Positions 49,090 through 56,788 of a stretch of 64,000 nt of DNA are shown here, piece after piece; positions within the stretch are counted from its first letter, which is position 1, and every line of letters starts with the position of its first letter. Location of the stretch: the NCBI GenBank assembly GCA_036275915.1, contig DASUCV010000001.1, positions 62,001-126,000 on the forward strand. Reading direction: 5' to 3'. The notes under the pieces were generated by a model. It was not told where the DNA came from, did no database searches, and saw nothing but the letters and a program-made list of their open reading frames with translations. This stretch comes from Candidatus Polarisedimenticolaceae bacterium (GTDB lineage: Bacteria; Acidobacteriota; Polarisedimenticolia; Polarisedimenticolales; DASRJG01). A program made the position numbers and the translations under genes.

Positions 49090-49539
49090 ATGGAACGGAA
49101 GTACGGCCACAAGGGCTACCAGGAGTCTTCGCGTGAGGACCGCGACCGTCCTCGAACGCCGGCGCCGCGCCCCCTGACCCCCGAAGAGCGCGCGCAGCAA
49201 CGCTCGCTCCGCCACGCGGTCGCCCGCGAGGCGAACGAGGTGCTCCGCTGTCCGAACTGCGGGCGCGACGTTCCGGCCTCGGGCGCCGTCGGGACCGAAT
49301 CACGATGCCCGCACTGCGCCGCGAGCCTTCACGCCTGCCGGGCGTGCCGGCATTTCGACACCGGCGCCCGCTGGGAGTGCCGGGCGGCGATCACCGCGCC
49401 GGTCACCGAGAAGTCGAAGGCGAACACGTGCACGTTCTTCGAAGCCCGCCTGGTCCTGGACGCCACGGGAAAGCGAACCGGAACCTCCGGGACGTCGAAT
49501 GATCCCAAGTCGCAGTTCGAGAACCTGTTCAAGCGCTGA
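49090..49539 (+). CDS. Zinc-ribbon protein of unknown function
   Basis: A 149-residue hydrophilic protein. The centre has zinc ligands in pairs: LRCPNCGRDV, SRCPHCAASL, HACRACRHF and later WECRAAI, then NTCTFFEARL. The ends are charged and probably disordered. It is divergent from the ABC operon with a 136-base gap. No specific family is recognised. Confidence 0.68.
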   Translation: MERKYGHKGYQESSREDRDRPRTPAPRPLTPEERAQQRSLRHAVAREANEVLRCPNCGRDVPASGAVGTESRCPHCAASLHACRACRHFDTGARWECRAAITAPVTEKSKANTCTFFEARLVLDATGKRTGTSGTSNDPKSQFENLFKR

Positions 49540-50590
49540 GCTCGCGCTCGTCCTGATCGTCGCGGCCTCGCTCGGCTGCGCGCCCGCGACTCGAGTTTCG
49601 GAAGCTGTCCCCTCTGTCCCCTCTGTTTCGTCCCCTTTTCTCACGCACCCCTTCGCGATGCAGGCGGCGGCGTCGTACCCGGGCGCGCTCTACCACTGGA
49701 TCGACTCGCTCGCCGGCACGAGCAACGGCAAGACGATCCCCGTGCACCGGCAGCAGTACGTCGATCTCTACGGGGCGTTCACGCTCGAGGACCAGGCGGC
49801 GCTCGAGGCGTTCGTCTCGGCGCGAGCGGAGAATCTCCGCCGGCAGGAGACCGCGGCGGAGCAGGGCGGCCCTCCGGTGAAGTTCTCGAAGCTCCTCGGC
49901 GTCTTCTGCATGGCGCCGACGGTCGACGACGCTCTCGCCCAGGTGCGGGGACAGCTCACCCAGGCGTCCTATGACGGCCTCGCTGGCGCCCTGTCGCATT
50001 TCGCCCCGAAGTACGCGCGGATCTGGAACGACGGCGCGATCCCGAAGGCGTTCCTCGAGCGCGCACGCGGCGACCGCTCGATCCCCCGCCTCGAGGAGCT
50101 GCTCCAGCGCATCGCCGCCTTCTACGACGTCGATCCGAAGTCGGCGCTGCCGCCCCGCCTGGCCCTCGTCCCGGTCCCGCCCGGCGGCGGGACGCACGCC
50201 GAGGCGATCGGGACGGTCCTTCTCCTCGAGATCCGGGAGGGCGACACGCTCTCCGACGAGGCCAGCGTCATCGTCCACGAGACGTCGCACTTCTTCTGGG
50301 GGCTCATCCCCGACGACCGCCAGAAGCACCTGCTCGAGGTCGCGCGGAAGCTCGACGAGACCCCGCCGAAGGTCGTTCCCTTGCTCGGCGAGGCCGTGCC
50401 CACCGCCCTTGGCCAGGGGATCGCCGACAAGATGTTCCGCCCGAGGGGCTGGTCGCTCGGGCACCCCTGGTACCACATCGCCGAGGTCGACCTGCTCGCC
50501 AAGCGGATCTTCCCCCTCGTCCAGGTGTCCCTGACGAGCGCTACGACGTTCGACGACCGGTTCGTGGAGCAGGTCTACCAGCGGAAATGA
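49499..50590 (+). CDS. Putative HExxH metallopeptidase lipoprotein
   Basis: A 363-residue protein with a lipoprotein-type signal (LALVLIVAASLGC, Cys about 27). A zinc-protease-like motif HETSHFF appears near residue 262 in SVIVHETSHFFWGLIP, with a later ADKMF and GHPWYHIAEVD that could supply a third ligand. No known family is recognised. Its start overlaps the zinc-ribbon gene by 41 bases. Residues 31-46 (RVSEAVPSVPSVSS) are encoded by a copy of the REP-like repeat, so the repeat has entered this coding region. Confidence 0.6.
   Translation: MIPSRSSRTCSSAELALVLIVAASLGCAPATRVSEAVPSVPSVSSPFLTHPFAMQAAASYPGALYHWIDSLAGTSNGKTIPVHRQQYVDLYGAFTLEDQAALEAFVSARAENLRRQETAAEQGGPPVKFSKLLGVFCMAPTVDDALAQVRGQLTQASYDGLAGALSHFAPKYARIWNDGAIPKAFLERARGDRSIPRLEELLQRIAAFYDVDPKSALPPRLALVPVPPGGGTHAEAIGTVLLLEIREGDTLSDEASVIVHETSHFFWGLIPDDRQKHLLEVARKLDETPPKVVPLLGEAVPTALGQGIADKMFRPRGWSLGHPWYHIAEVDLLAKRIFPLVQVSLTSATTFDDRFVEQVYQRK
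49593..49615 (+). repeat. Half copy of the REP-like repeat inside a coding region
   Basis: This 23-base segment is identical to the right arm of the palindrome at 35719-35741. It is followed by further GTCCCCTCT and GTTTCGTCCCC units. It lies just past the signal-peptide codons of the HExxH lipoprotein and keeps the frame open. Confidence 0.7.
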
Positions 50591-50656
50591 CCGCGATTTC
50601 CGCGCGGTTGTTCCCTTCCCGGCCGGAACCTATATTCCGGGCCGAGGGACGGGACC

Positions 50657-51022
50657 ATGAACGGACGAAAGAACGAGCGCGGCGAAGGCCGCATCGGCCT
50701 CCTGATCGCGGTGGCGCTACTCGGGTCGGGCATCTTCCTCGCCGTGAAGATCATCCCGGTCCGCATCAACGCGTACGAGTTCCGCGACTTCATCCAGGAA
50801 GAATGCCGCTTCGCGGCGACGCGGAACCACGACCAGGAGATCTACAACCGGATCTTCGACAAGGCGAAGGAGCTGAGGCTCCCGCTCGACAAGAAGGACC
50901 TCACCCTCGAGCGCACGAACCGCGAGATGATCATCACCGCGAAGTACCAGCAGACGATCGATCTCAAGGTCACCCAGTACATCTACAAGTTCGACCACGA
51001 GGAGCGCGCGCCGCTCTTCTGA
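50657..51022 (+). CDS. Small single-pass membrane protein (DUF4845-like)
   Basis: A 121-residue protein with one N-terminal transmembrane helix (residues 13-31) and a soluble alpha/beta tail (AKELRLPLDKKDLTLERTNREMIITAKYQQTIDL). The look is that of DUF4845/pilin-assembly-like small proteins, but the family call is tentative. It follows the HExxH lipoprotein by 66 bases with a GAGGGACGGG stretch before the ATG. Convergent with hutI with no gap. Confidence 0.6.
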   Translation: MNGRKNERGEGRIGLLIAVALLGSGIFLAVKIIPVRINAYEFRDFIQEECRFAATRNHDQEIYNRIFDKAKELRLPLDKKDLTLERTNREMIITAKYQQTIDLKVTQYIYKFDHEERAPLF

Positions 51023-52303
51023 TCACGCCCGGGGCAGGATCCGGCCCTCGTCGACCACGACGCGCCCGCTCGCGATGACGGTGCGCACGCGACGGACCCC
51101 GAACCGATAGATCAGGTGATAGCGGCCCGGCACCGCGTGGACGACGAGGTCCGCGCGCTTGCCCGGCTCGATCGACCCGGTCTCCCCCGCCTTCCCGAGG
51201 GCGGCGGCCGCGTTCAGGGTCGCCGCGGCGATCGCCTCGTCGATCGAGAGCCGGAGCGTGAGACACGCCAGCTCGAGGACCGTTCCCATCGCCTCGCTCG
51301 GGCAGGTTCCCGGATTGAAGTCGGTCGCCACGGCGACCGGAACGCCTGCCTCGATGAGCCGCCGTACCGGCGGCTTGGCTTCCTGCATGAGGAAAAAGCG
51401 CGCGCCGGGGAGGAGAACCGCGACCGTCCCCGCACGTGCCAATGCAGCGACCCCGGCCTCCGAAACGTACTCGAGATGGTCGGCCGACGCGGCCCCCAGC
51501 TCCGCCGCGAGCTGCGCCGCGCCGTCGTCGGCGAGCTGATCGGCGTGAACGCGCACGCCGAGCCCGGCCTCCCGCGCGGCGCCCAAGATCCGGCGGGCCT
51601 CGCCGATCGAGAAGGCACGCGCGTCGACGAACGCGTCGGCGTAGGCGGCGAGCCCTCGCTTCGCCACCTCGGGCAGCATCTCGCGCACGACCGCGTCGAT
51701 GTAGCGGGCCCGGTCGCCCCGGTGCTCGAGCGGCACCGTGTGCGCGCCGAGGAAGGTCGGCACGACGTCGACCGGGTGTCCCTGCGCGCCGCCCTGGATC
51801 GCCTCGAGCTGCTTGATCTCCGCCTCGAACGAGAGGCCGTAGCCGCTCTTCGCCTCGACCAGGGTCGTCCCCAGCTCGAGCATCGCGTCGAGGCGCGCGC
51901 GGACGAGCGACGTCAGATCGCCGAGGGAGGCGGCCCGCGTCGCGGCAACGGTCTTGAGGATGCCGCCGCCCCGCGCCGCGATCTCCTCGTAGGTCGCCCC
52001 AGAGAGGCGCTCGTTGAACTCGGACTCGCGCCAACCGGCGAACGGCAGATGCGTATGGGCGTCGACGAAGCCGGGCAGGACCGTTCCGCCGCGGGCATCG
52101 ACGGTGCGCGCGGCCGGCGAAAGCTTCACCGCCTGTCGGAATTCCCGCTCGGGGCCGGCGAAGACGATCCGGCCGTCGCGGCAAGCGACCGCTGCGTCGC
52201 GAACCGTCCGGATGCGGCCGAGGTCCGGACCGATCCGTGCGGAATTTCCTTCGGGGGTGGCGAGCTCGGAGATGCCGACGACGGCGAGGTCGGCCTCGAT
52301 CAT
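51023..52303 (-). CDS. hutI: Imidazolonepropionase
   Basis: A 426-residue amidohydrolase: metal site LPGFVDAHTHLPFAGWR, LVEAKSGYGL, HADQLADDGAAQLAAELGAASADHLEYV, and VATDFNPGTCPSEAMG, all typical of HutI. It opens the imidazolone ring in histidine breakdown, giving formiminoglutamate. No other hut gene is in the window. The ATG overlaps the DivIVA-like gene stop (ATGA), an odd partner for a catabolic gene. Confidence 0.92.
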   Translation of the reverse strand: MIEADLAVVGISELATPEGNSARIGPDLGRIRTVRDAAVACRDGRIVFAGPEREFRQAVKLSPAARTVDARGGTVLPGFVDAHTHLPFAGWRESEFNERLSGATYEEIAARGGGILKTVAATRAASLGDLTSLVRARLDAMLELGTTLVEAKSGYGLSFEAEIKQLEAIQGGAQGHPVDVVPTFLGAHTVPLEHRGDRARYIDAVVREMLPEVAKRGLAAYADAFVDARAFSIGEARRILGAAREAGLGVRVHADQLADDGAAQLAAELGAASADHLEYVSEAGVAALARAGTVAVLLPGARFFLMQEAKPPVRRLIEAGVPVAVATDFNPGTCPSEAMGTVLELACLTLRLSIDEAIAAATLNAAAALGKAGETGSIEPGKRADLVVHAVPGRYHLIYRFGVRRVRTVIASGRVVVDEGRILPRA

Positions 52304-52812
52304 CCGACGTCGGTCGTCGAGCGGCGCCTCAGGAAACGAAGATTGTCGCCGTCGGCCTTCTCCTGCCGGCGCAAGTCGAGGAGGGAAAGATGCTCCTCGA
52401 TCGAGGCGCGGAGACGATTCTCGAAGGCGTCCTTCTCGAGCCGCACGCGGCCGATCTCGTTCTCGAGAGCCTGGAGCTGATCCTGGGCCTGCTCGAGCAG
52501 CCGCTCGGCCTTGACGCGCGCCTCGCGGACGAGGAGCTCGGCCTCCTGCTTGGAGCGATCGCGCAGGTCGGTCGACATGCGCTGGGCGGTGACGAGCGTC
52601 TCCTGGAGCGTGCGCTCCCGATCCTGGAACTCGTCGAGCCGCTGCCGTACGCTTCCGTTCTCCTCGCGCAGCGTCGCGTTCTCGAAGTTCAGACGCTCGA
52701 TCTCTTCGGCCACAGCTTTGAGGAATAGCTGGACTTCGTCCGGATCGAACCCGCGCATCTTGCGCGTGAAGTCCTGCTTCTCGATGTCCATCGCCGTCAG
52801 GCGCGTGCTCAT
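52300..52812 (-). CDS. DivIVA-domain protein
   Basis: A 170-residue coiled-coil protein. The first 40 residues match the DivIVA lipid-binding domain: RLTAMDIEKQDFTRKMRGFDPDEVQLFLKAV. The rest is a long coiled coil with many Glu/Arg heptads. DivIVA proteins gather at curved membrane and scaffold division or polar growth. In several phyla the gene is next to yggS, as here. A promoter with TTGCAA-17-TATGTT lies just upstream. Confidence 0.88.
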   Translation of the reverse strand: MSTRLTAMDIEKQDFTRKMRGFDPDEVQLFLKAVAEEIERLNFENATLREENGSVRQRLDEFQDRERTLQETLVTAQRMSTDLRDRSKQEAELLVREARVKAERLLEQAQDQLQALENEIGRVRLEKDAFENRLRASIEEHLSLLDLRRQEKADGDNLRFLRRRSTTDVG

Positions 52813-52833
52813 CCCACTCCTCCGTCGCGGCGA

Positions 52834-52862
52834 AACATAGTCGCGCGCTCGAAGGGTTGCAA
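52834..52862 (-). promoter_or_regulatory. Promoter upstream of the divIVA-like gene
   Basis: On the minus strand -35 TTGCAA (52857-52862), 17-base spacer, -10 TATGTT (52834-52839). The same -35 hexamer is used by pdxR. GGAGGAG lies before the ATG at 52812. Confidence 0.5.
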
Positions 52863-52885
52863 GAACAACGGGATAGGAAGCCTTC

Positions 52886-53572
52886 TTACGCGGGCCGACC
52901 GCCGAAGATGGCGCGGCCGACGCGTACCAGCGTCGCGCCTTCTTCGACCGCCACCTCGAAGTCGTCGGTCATCCCCATCGAGAGGTCGGGGAGCGGCCGC
53001 CCGATCCTCTCGCGCGCGCGGTCGCGGAGCGAAGCGAGGCGCCGGAACCACGGCCGCGACGCCTCGGGATCCTCGACGGGCGGAGGGATCGTCATGAGGC
53101 CGCGGACGTCGAGATGCGCGAGCGACGCGGCAGCGTCCAGGACCGGCCACACCGCGTCCTCGCCGGCGCCGTGCTTGGTCGCCTCGCCGGCAAGGTTGAC
53201 CTGGACGAGCACCGGCTGGACGAGCCCGCGCTCGGCGGCGCGCCGGTCGAGCTCGCCGGCGAGCGCGGCGTCGTCGACGCCGTGGATCAGCTCGAACGTG
53301 CCGGCCGCGTGCCGCGCCTTGTTCTTCTGAAGGTGGCCGACGAGGTGCCAGCGCGCGCCGCTCCCCACGCGGGCGATCTTGTCGACCGCCTCCTGCACGC
53401 GGTTCTCGCCAAAGAGCGTCTGGCCGGCCGCGAGCGCCTCGGCGACCGTTTCCGCGGGGACGGTCTTCGAGACGGCGACGAGCGTCACCCCGGACGGGTC
53501 GCGGCCCGACCGCGCGCACGCGGCGGCGATCCGGTAGCGGACCTCCTGGAGGCGGCGGGCGAGCGGACTCAG
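52886..53572 (-). CDS. yggS: YggS/PROSC-family PLP homeostasis protein, CTG start
   Basis: A 228-residue TIM-barrel PLP-binding protein: lysine in VTLVAVSKTVP, LFGENRVQEAVDKI, RWHLVGHLQKNKAR, HGVDDAALA and SMGMTDDFEVAVEEGATLVRVGRAIFG. It buffers PLP. The first conventional start (GTG 53488) removes the helix found in all members; in-frame upstream codons encode SPLARRLQEVRYRIAAACAR, matching the family N-terminus, and begin with CTG at 53572 in a CTGA overlap with the RNase H stop. No ATG, GTG or TTG exists in the extension. Confidence 0.88.
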   Translation of the reverse strand: MSPLARRLQEVRYRIAAACARSGRDPSGVTLVAVSKTVPAETVAEALAAGQTLFGENRVQEAVDKIARVGSGARWHLVGHLQKNKARHAAGTFELIHGVDDAALAGELDRRAAERGLVQPVLVQVNLAGEATKHGAGEDAVWPVLDAAASLAHLDVRGLMTIPPPVEDPEASRPWFRRLASLRDRARERIGRPLPDLSMGMTDDFEVAVEEGATLVRVGRAIFGGRPA

Positions 53573-54024
53573 TCCTCGAACCTCTCGTGGAGCCTGACGG
53601 GGGCCGTGCCGTCGCCCGAGGCGACCATGTTCAGCGCGCGGTTGACGAGCTTGTCCGCGGCCTTGTTCTTTTCCCGCGGGACGTGACGGATCCGGAAGTT
53701 GGGAAACCGGCCGATGCGGCGCATCGCCTCGGCATGGAGAGGAACGAGGTCCGGGTGGCGGACCTTGTACTCGCCGCGCACCTGCTTGACGACGAGCTCC
53801 GAGTCGGCGAGCAGCTCGACCTCGGTGGCGCCGCGCTCCGCGGCGAGGCCCAAGGCCTCGACCAGCGCGGTGTACTCGGCGACGTTGTTCGTCGCGCGGC
53901 CGATCGCGCCGGCGAACCCTTCGACGGGCTTGTCGTCGGCGTCGAGCACGACGACCCCCCAGGCCGCTGGGCCGGGATTCCCGCGCGAGCCGCCGTCGAT
54001 CCCCGCCCTAAGCCGCTCCGCCAT
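53569..54024 (-). CDS. rnhA: Ribonuclease HI-like protein
   Basis: A 151-residue RNase H fold: D10 in RAGIDGGSRGNPGPAAWG, Glu in NNVAEYTAL (about residue 50), Asp in LLADSELVVKQVRGEYK, and the HVPREKNKAADKLVNRAL C-terminal helix with the last acidic position. It cuts RNA of RNA-DNA hybrids. It overlaps the C4 zinc-ribbon gene by 17 bases; this pairing is conserved in several phyla, including Actinobacteria. Confidence 0.88.
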   Translation of the reverse strand: MAERLRAGIDGGSRGNPGPAAWGVVVLDADDKPVEGFAGAIGRATNNVAEYTALVEALGLAAERGATEVELLADSELVVKQVRGEYKVRHPDLVPLHAEAMRRIGRFPNFRIRHVPREKNKAADKLVNRALNMVASGDGTAPVRLHERFED

Positions 54025-54787
54025 TCAACGCCTCCATCGCGGGCGACGGGGTGGACGGAGACGTGCCGTTCATCGCGGCCTCGGAGTAGAGGTAGCGGCG
54101 GCAGTTGCCGCAGATGTGGAGCTTCGTGGCCTGCTTGATCTCCTGGTAGACCTGCGGCCTGAGGCGCACGTGGCAGGCGGAGCACGATTCGTGCTCGGCT
54201 TTGACGAGGAAGAGCCCCTTGCGTCCTTCCTCGACCCGGCGGACGTTCGCGACGAGAGCCGGCGGCAGCGCGGCCTCGAGCTCGAGGCGCTCGGCGGTGG
54301 CGCGCTCGATCTGCGCGTGCGCTTCCTTGACCGCCGCCTCGACCGTCGCATGCTCACCCTGGACGATCGCGCGCTCGGACTCGATGTGCTCGGAGCGGGC
54401 GGCGAGGTCCGTCTTGAGGGCGTCGACCTCGTCCATGCTCTTGAGGATGGCGTCCTCGTGCTCGCCGATCTTCGCCTTGACCGCGTCGATCTCCTTGAGA
54501 GCCGCGGCGTACTCGCGCTGGTTCTTCACCTGCATGAGCGAGTCCTGATAGTGCTGGCGCGACTCCTCGAGGGTGGCGAGCTCGGCCTGGCGGGCCTGCC
54601 GGTCGGCCTCGATGGCGTCGTAGCGCTCCTTGGTCGCCACGTATTCGGCGTTACGCTCGCGGAACCGGGCCTCGGCTTCTTCGATGCGGGCCGGGGCCCC
54701 GTCGACGACCGCGCGGGCCGCCTGGATCTCGAGGGCGAGCCGCTGGATCTTGAGCAAGCTCGAGAGCTGATTCCTCGCTTCCGACAT
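54008..54787 (-). CDS. Coiled-coil protein with C4 zinc ribbon (CT398/CdsZ family)
   Basis: A 259-residue protein: residues 1-190 are a long antiparallel coiled coil, followed by a zinc ribbon with ligands ESCSACHVRLRPQVYQEI and LHICGNCRRYLY. The fold is that of the chlamydial CT398/CdsZ family; function in most bacteria is not settled. GGAGGGG precedes the ATG. Its 5' leader contains a promoter and an attenuator-like pair of hairpins. It heads the run rnhA, yggS, divIVA, hutI. Confidence 0.85.
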   Translation of the reverse strand: MSEARNQLSSLLKIQRLALEIQAARAVVDGAPARIEEAEARFRERNAEYVATKERYDAIEADRQARQAELATLEESRQHYQDSLMQVKNQREYAAALKEIDAVKAKIGEHEDAILKSMDEVDALKTDLAARSEHIESERAIVQGEHATVEAAVKEAHAQIERATAERLELEAALPPALVANVRRVEEGRKGLFLVKAEHESCSACHVRLRPQVYQEIKQATKLHICGNCRRYLYSEAAMNGTSPSTPSPAMEALNGGAA

Positions 54788-54803
54788 GGCGTCCCCTCCG
54801 TCG

Positions 54804-54829
54804 AAAAACGCCCTAATACACGAAGGGCG
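54804..54829 (-). terminator. Possible terminator hairpin in leader of C4 zinc-ribbon gene
   Basis: Minus strand: CGCCCT (54824-54829 region) pairs with AGGGCG (54809-54814) and is followed by TTTTT (54804-54808). Part of the left arm also belongs to a longer competing stem, so the two cannot form together. Confidence 0.5.
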
Positions 54830-54936
54830 CTCGTGAACCGAGCGCCCTCATGCGGTCTTGGCCCTGTGACCCGCCCCACGCTTTGGAGGCAGGCCCGGTG
54901 CAAGGCGATCCATGGGTTGAAATCTCTTCATCGCAA
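54809..54936 (-). ncRNA. Structured leader or independent small RNA
   Basis: On the minus strand a promoter TTGACG-18-TAACGT (54943-54972) predicts a transcript starting near 54936. The RNA of about 130 bases contains GCGAT/ATCGC pairing near its 5' end, a GGCC-rich middle, and a 10-base stem pairing 54824-54833 with 54839-54848. That stem competes with the terminator hairpin, the arrangement of an attenuator or riboswitch. No known RNA family was recognised. It may also be a separate small RNA with its own terminator. Confidence 0.4.
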
Positions 54937-54942
54937 CGGCCG

Positions 54943-54972
54943 ACGTTAGCACCGTCGCCCTCGGATCGTCAA
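54943..54972 (-). promoter_or_regulatory. Promoter of the leader RNA/C4 zinc-ribbon operon
   Basis: Minus strand -35 TTGACG (54967-54972), 18-base spacer, -10 TAACGT (54943-54948) preceded by an extended TG. The -35 overlaps the end of the SpmAB-like gene. Confidence 0.5.
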
Positions 54973-56252
54973 CCATGCCACACCAGGCGGCAGATGAAGA
55001 CCGCGGCCGCGATGCCGGCGGCGTCGGTCAGAAGCCCGGCCAAGACCGCATGCCGGGTCTTCTTGATCCCCACCGCCCCGAAGTAGACGGACAGGATGTA
55101 GAACGTCGTGTCGGTGCTCCCCTGCATCGTGCTCGCGAGGATGCCGAGATAGGAGTCGGGACCGTGCGTCGTCACGATCTCGCTCATGACCCCGTAGGCA
55201 CCGGACCCCGAGAGCGGGCGAAGGACGGCGAGCGGCACCGCCTCGGCCGGGAGGCCCAGCGGTGACGTCAACGGCGACAGCACCTGCACGACGACGTCGA
55301 GGCACCCCGACGCGCGGAACATCCCCACCGCAACGACGATCGCCAGGAGATACGGGATGATCCTGAGCGCGACCTGGAACCCCTCCTTCGCCCCCTCGAG
55401 GAACACCTCGTAGACCTTGACCCCGCGCGCCCACCCGAAGAGCACGATGAGCGCGACGAGGAGCGGCAGCGTCCAGTACGACATGATCGTGCGCGCGAGT
55501 TCTCCCGCGGGCATCGTCGATGCGGCTCGGATGAGAACCCCGATGAGGATGACGATGTAACCGCCCGCGATCCAAGGGATGAAACGCGAGACCGCCGGTC
55601 TCGTCTGAGGCGGCGCGTCGACGGCCTCAGAGGAAACCATGGACGGAGGCATCACTCCGGGATCGGTCGCCTTGAACCACGGGAGCCGGGACAGCAGGAT
55701 CGCCGAAGCGATTCCGACGATCGTGGCGCACCCCGATGCAAACCACGTCGCGGCGAGGATCGAACCGGGGGCCTTCGAGCCCGCCGACGCCCGGAGCGCC
55801 AGCACCGTCGTCGGCAAGATCGCGAACCCCGCCGTATTGATCGAGAGGAAGGTCACCATCGCGTTCGTGGCGACCCCTTTCCGGGGGTTGAGGGTGTCGA
55901 GCTCCTGCATCGCGCGGATCCCGAACGGCGTCGCCGCGCTGCCGAGGCCGAGGATGTTGCTCGCGATGCTGAGAAGCATCGCGCTCATCGCGGGATGATC
56001 GGCGGGAACTCCGCGGAAGAGCCGACGCATCACAGGCGCGGCGGCGCGCGCGAGGAGGCGCAAGGCGCCGCCGTCCTGCACGACCCGCATCAGCCCGAGG
56101 AAGAACGAGAGAGCACCGATGAGACCGAGCGCGAGCTGAACCGAGCGGCCGGCGTCATCGAGGATGCCGGTGGAGAGCGCTTCCATGCGGCCGCTTGCTG
56201 CCGCGGCGAGGACGGAGACGAGGACCAGCAGCACGAACGCGGCGTTGAGCAC
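54969..56252 (-). CDS. Fused SpmA/SpmB-like nucleoside-recognition membrane protein
   Basis: A 427-residue membrane protein with two similar gate (nucleoside recognition) domains: residues about 30-200 (LGLIGALSFFLGLMRVVQDGGALRLLARAAAPVMRRLF, SNILGLGSAATPFGIRAMQEL) and 235-427 (GAKEGFQVALRIIPYLLAIVVAVGMFR, MQGSTDTTFYILSVYFGAVGIKK). They correspond to SpmA and SpmB, which are separate in Bacillus spore formers. In non-spore formers the role is unknown, perhaps solute movement. Starts with ATG at 56252. Confidence 0.85.
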   Translation of the reverse strand: MLNAAFVLLVLVSVLAAAASGRMEALSTGILDDAGRSVQLALGLIGALSFFLGLMRVVQDGGALRLLARAAAPVMRRLFRGVPADHPAMSAMLLSIASNILGLGSAATPFGIRAMQELDTLNPRKGVATNAMVTFLSINTAGFAILPTTVLALRASAGSKAPGSILAATWFASGCATIVGIASAILLSRLPWFKATDPGVMPPSMVSSEAVDAPPQTRPAVSRFIPWIAGGYIVILIGVLIRAASTMPAGELARTIMSYWTLPLLVALIVLFGWARGVKVYEVFLEGAKEGFQVALRIIPYLLAIVVAVGMFRASGCLDVVVQVLSPLTSPLGLPAEAVPLAVLRPLSGSGAYGVMSEIVTTHGPDSYLGILASTMQGSTDTTFYILSVYFGAVGIKKTRHAVLAGLLTDAAGIAAAVFICRLVWHG

Positions 56253-56274
56253 GCCGCGATGATAAGGCTAAGGG

Positions 56275-56721
56275 CTATTGACTTTGTTTCAGCGCCCGCC
56301 GCACGAGCGCGTCTTCCTCTTGCTCGTGCTCGCGGATCATGCCGATGAGGCGCGACAGCTCGGTGCGGAGCGTCGCGGTCTCGGCGGCGTCGGCGCGGCG
56401 CGCGAGGCCGCGGACCCGCTCGATCGCCTCGAGCATCCGGGCGTGCTGGGCGCGGATGCGCTTGACGTCGCTCTCGGCCTGGGGCAGCGCCTCTTGAACG
56501 CCCTGGAGCAGACCGCCGTCTTCTTCGGTGGCGAAGTGCTCCTCGAGCCGCTCCTTGAAGCTGTCGATGCGGACCGCGATCGTCCGCACGACCTCGGGAT
56601 CGGCCGGTGCTGCGCCCAAGGTTTCGACGGCGCGCTCGAGCTGATCCAGGTGGAAATGGATGTGACCGTGCTCGTCGAGCGATTCCGACGAGAGCTTGGA
56701 AAATGTCTGCGGACCGGTCAT
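56275..56721 (-). CDS. Hemerythrin-like HHE domain protein
   Basis: A 148-residue four-helix bundle with metal-ligand candidates spaced as in HHE domains: His in EHGHIHFHLDQLE, HFATEEDGGLL, RAQHARMLEAI and IREHEQEEDALV. Hemerythrin-like proteins bind a di-iron centre and handle oxygen or nitric oxide, or protect iron proteins. It lies 22 bases upstream of the SpmAB-like gene on the same strand. Confidence 0.8.
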   Translation of the reverse strand: MTGPQTFSKLSSESLDEHGHIHFHLDQLERAVETLGAAPADPEVVRTIAVRIDSFKERLEEHFATEEDGGLLQGVQEALPQAESDVKRIRAQHARMLEAIERVRGLARRADAAETATLRTELSRLIGMIREHEQEEDALVRRALKQSQ

Positions 56722-56788
56722 CGCAGCGCTCCTTCACGCCCCGCGCGGCGCACTCGCACTGTCAAGTTTGACGCAGCGGGGCGTTTCG

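Noticed and set aside
54788-54968. RNase P, SRP, 6S or transfer-messenger RNA in the leader of the C4 zinc-ribbon gene
   Set aside because: None of the conserved core sequences of those RNAs could be found and the gap is too short for RNase P or tmRNA.
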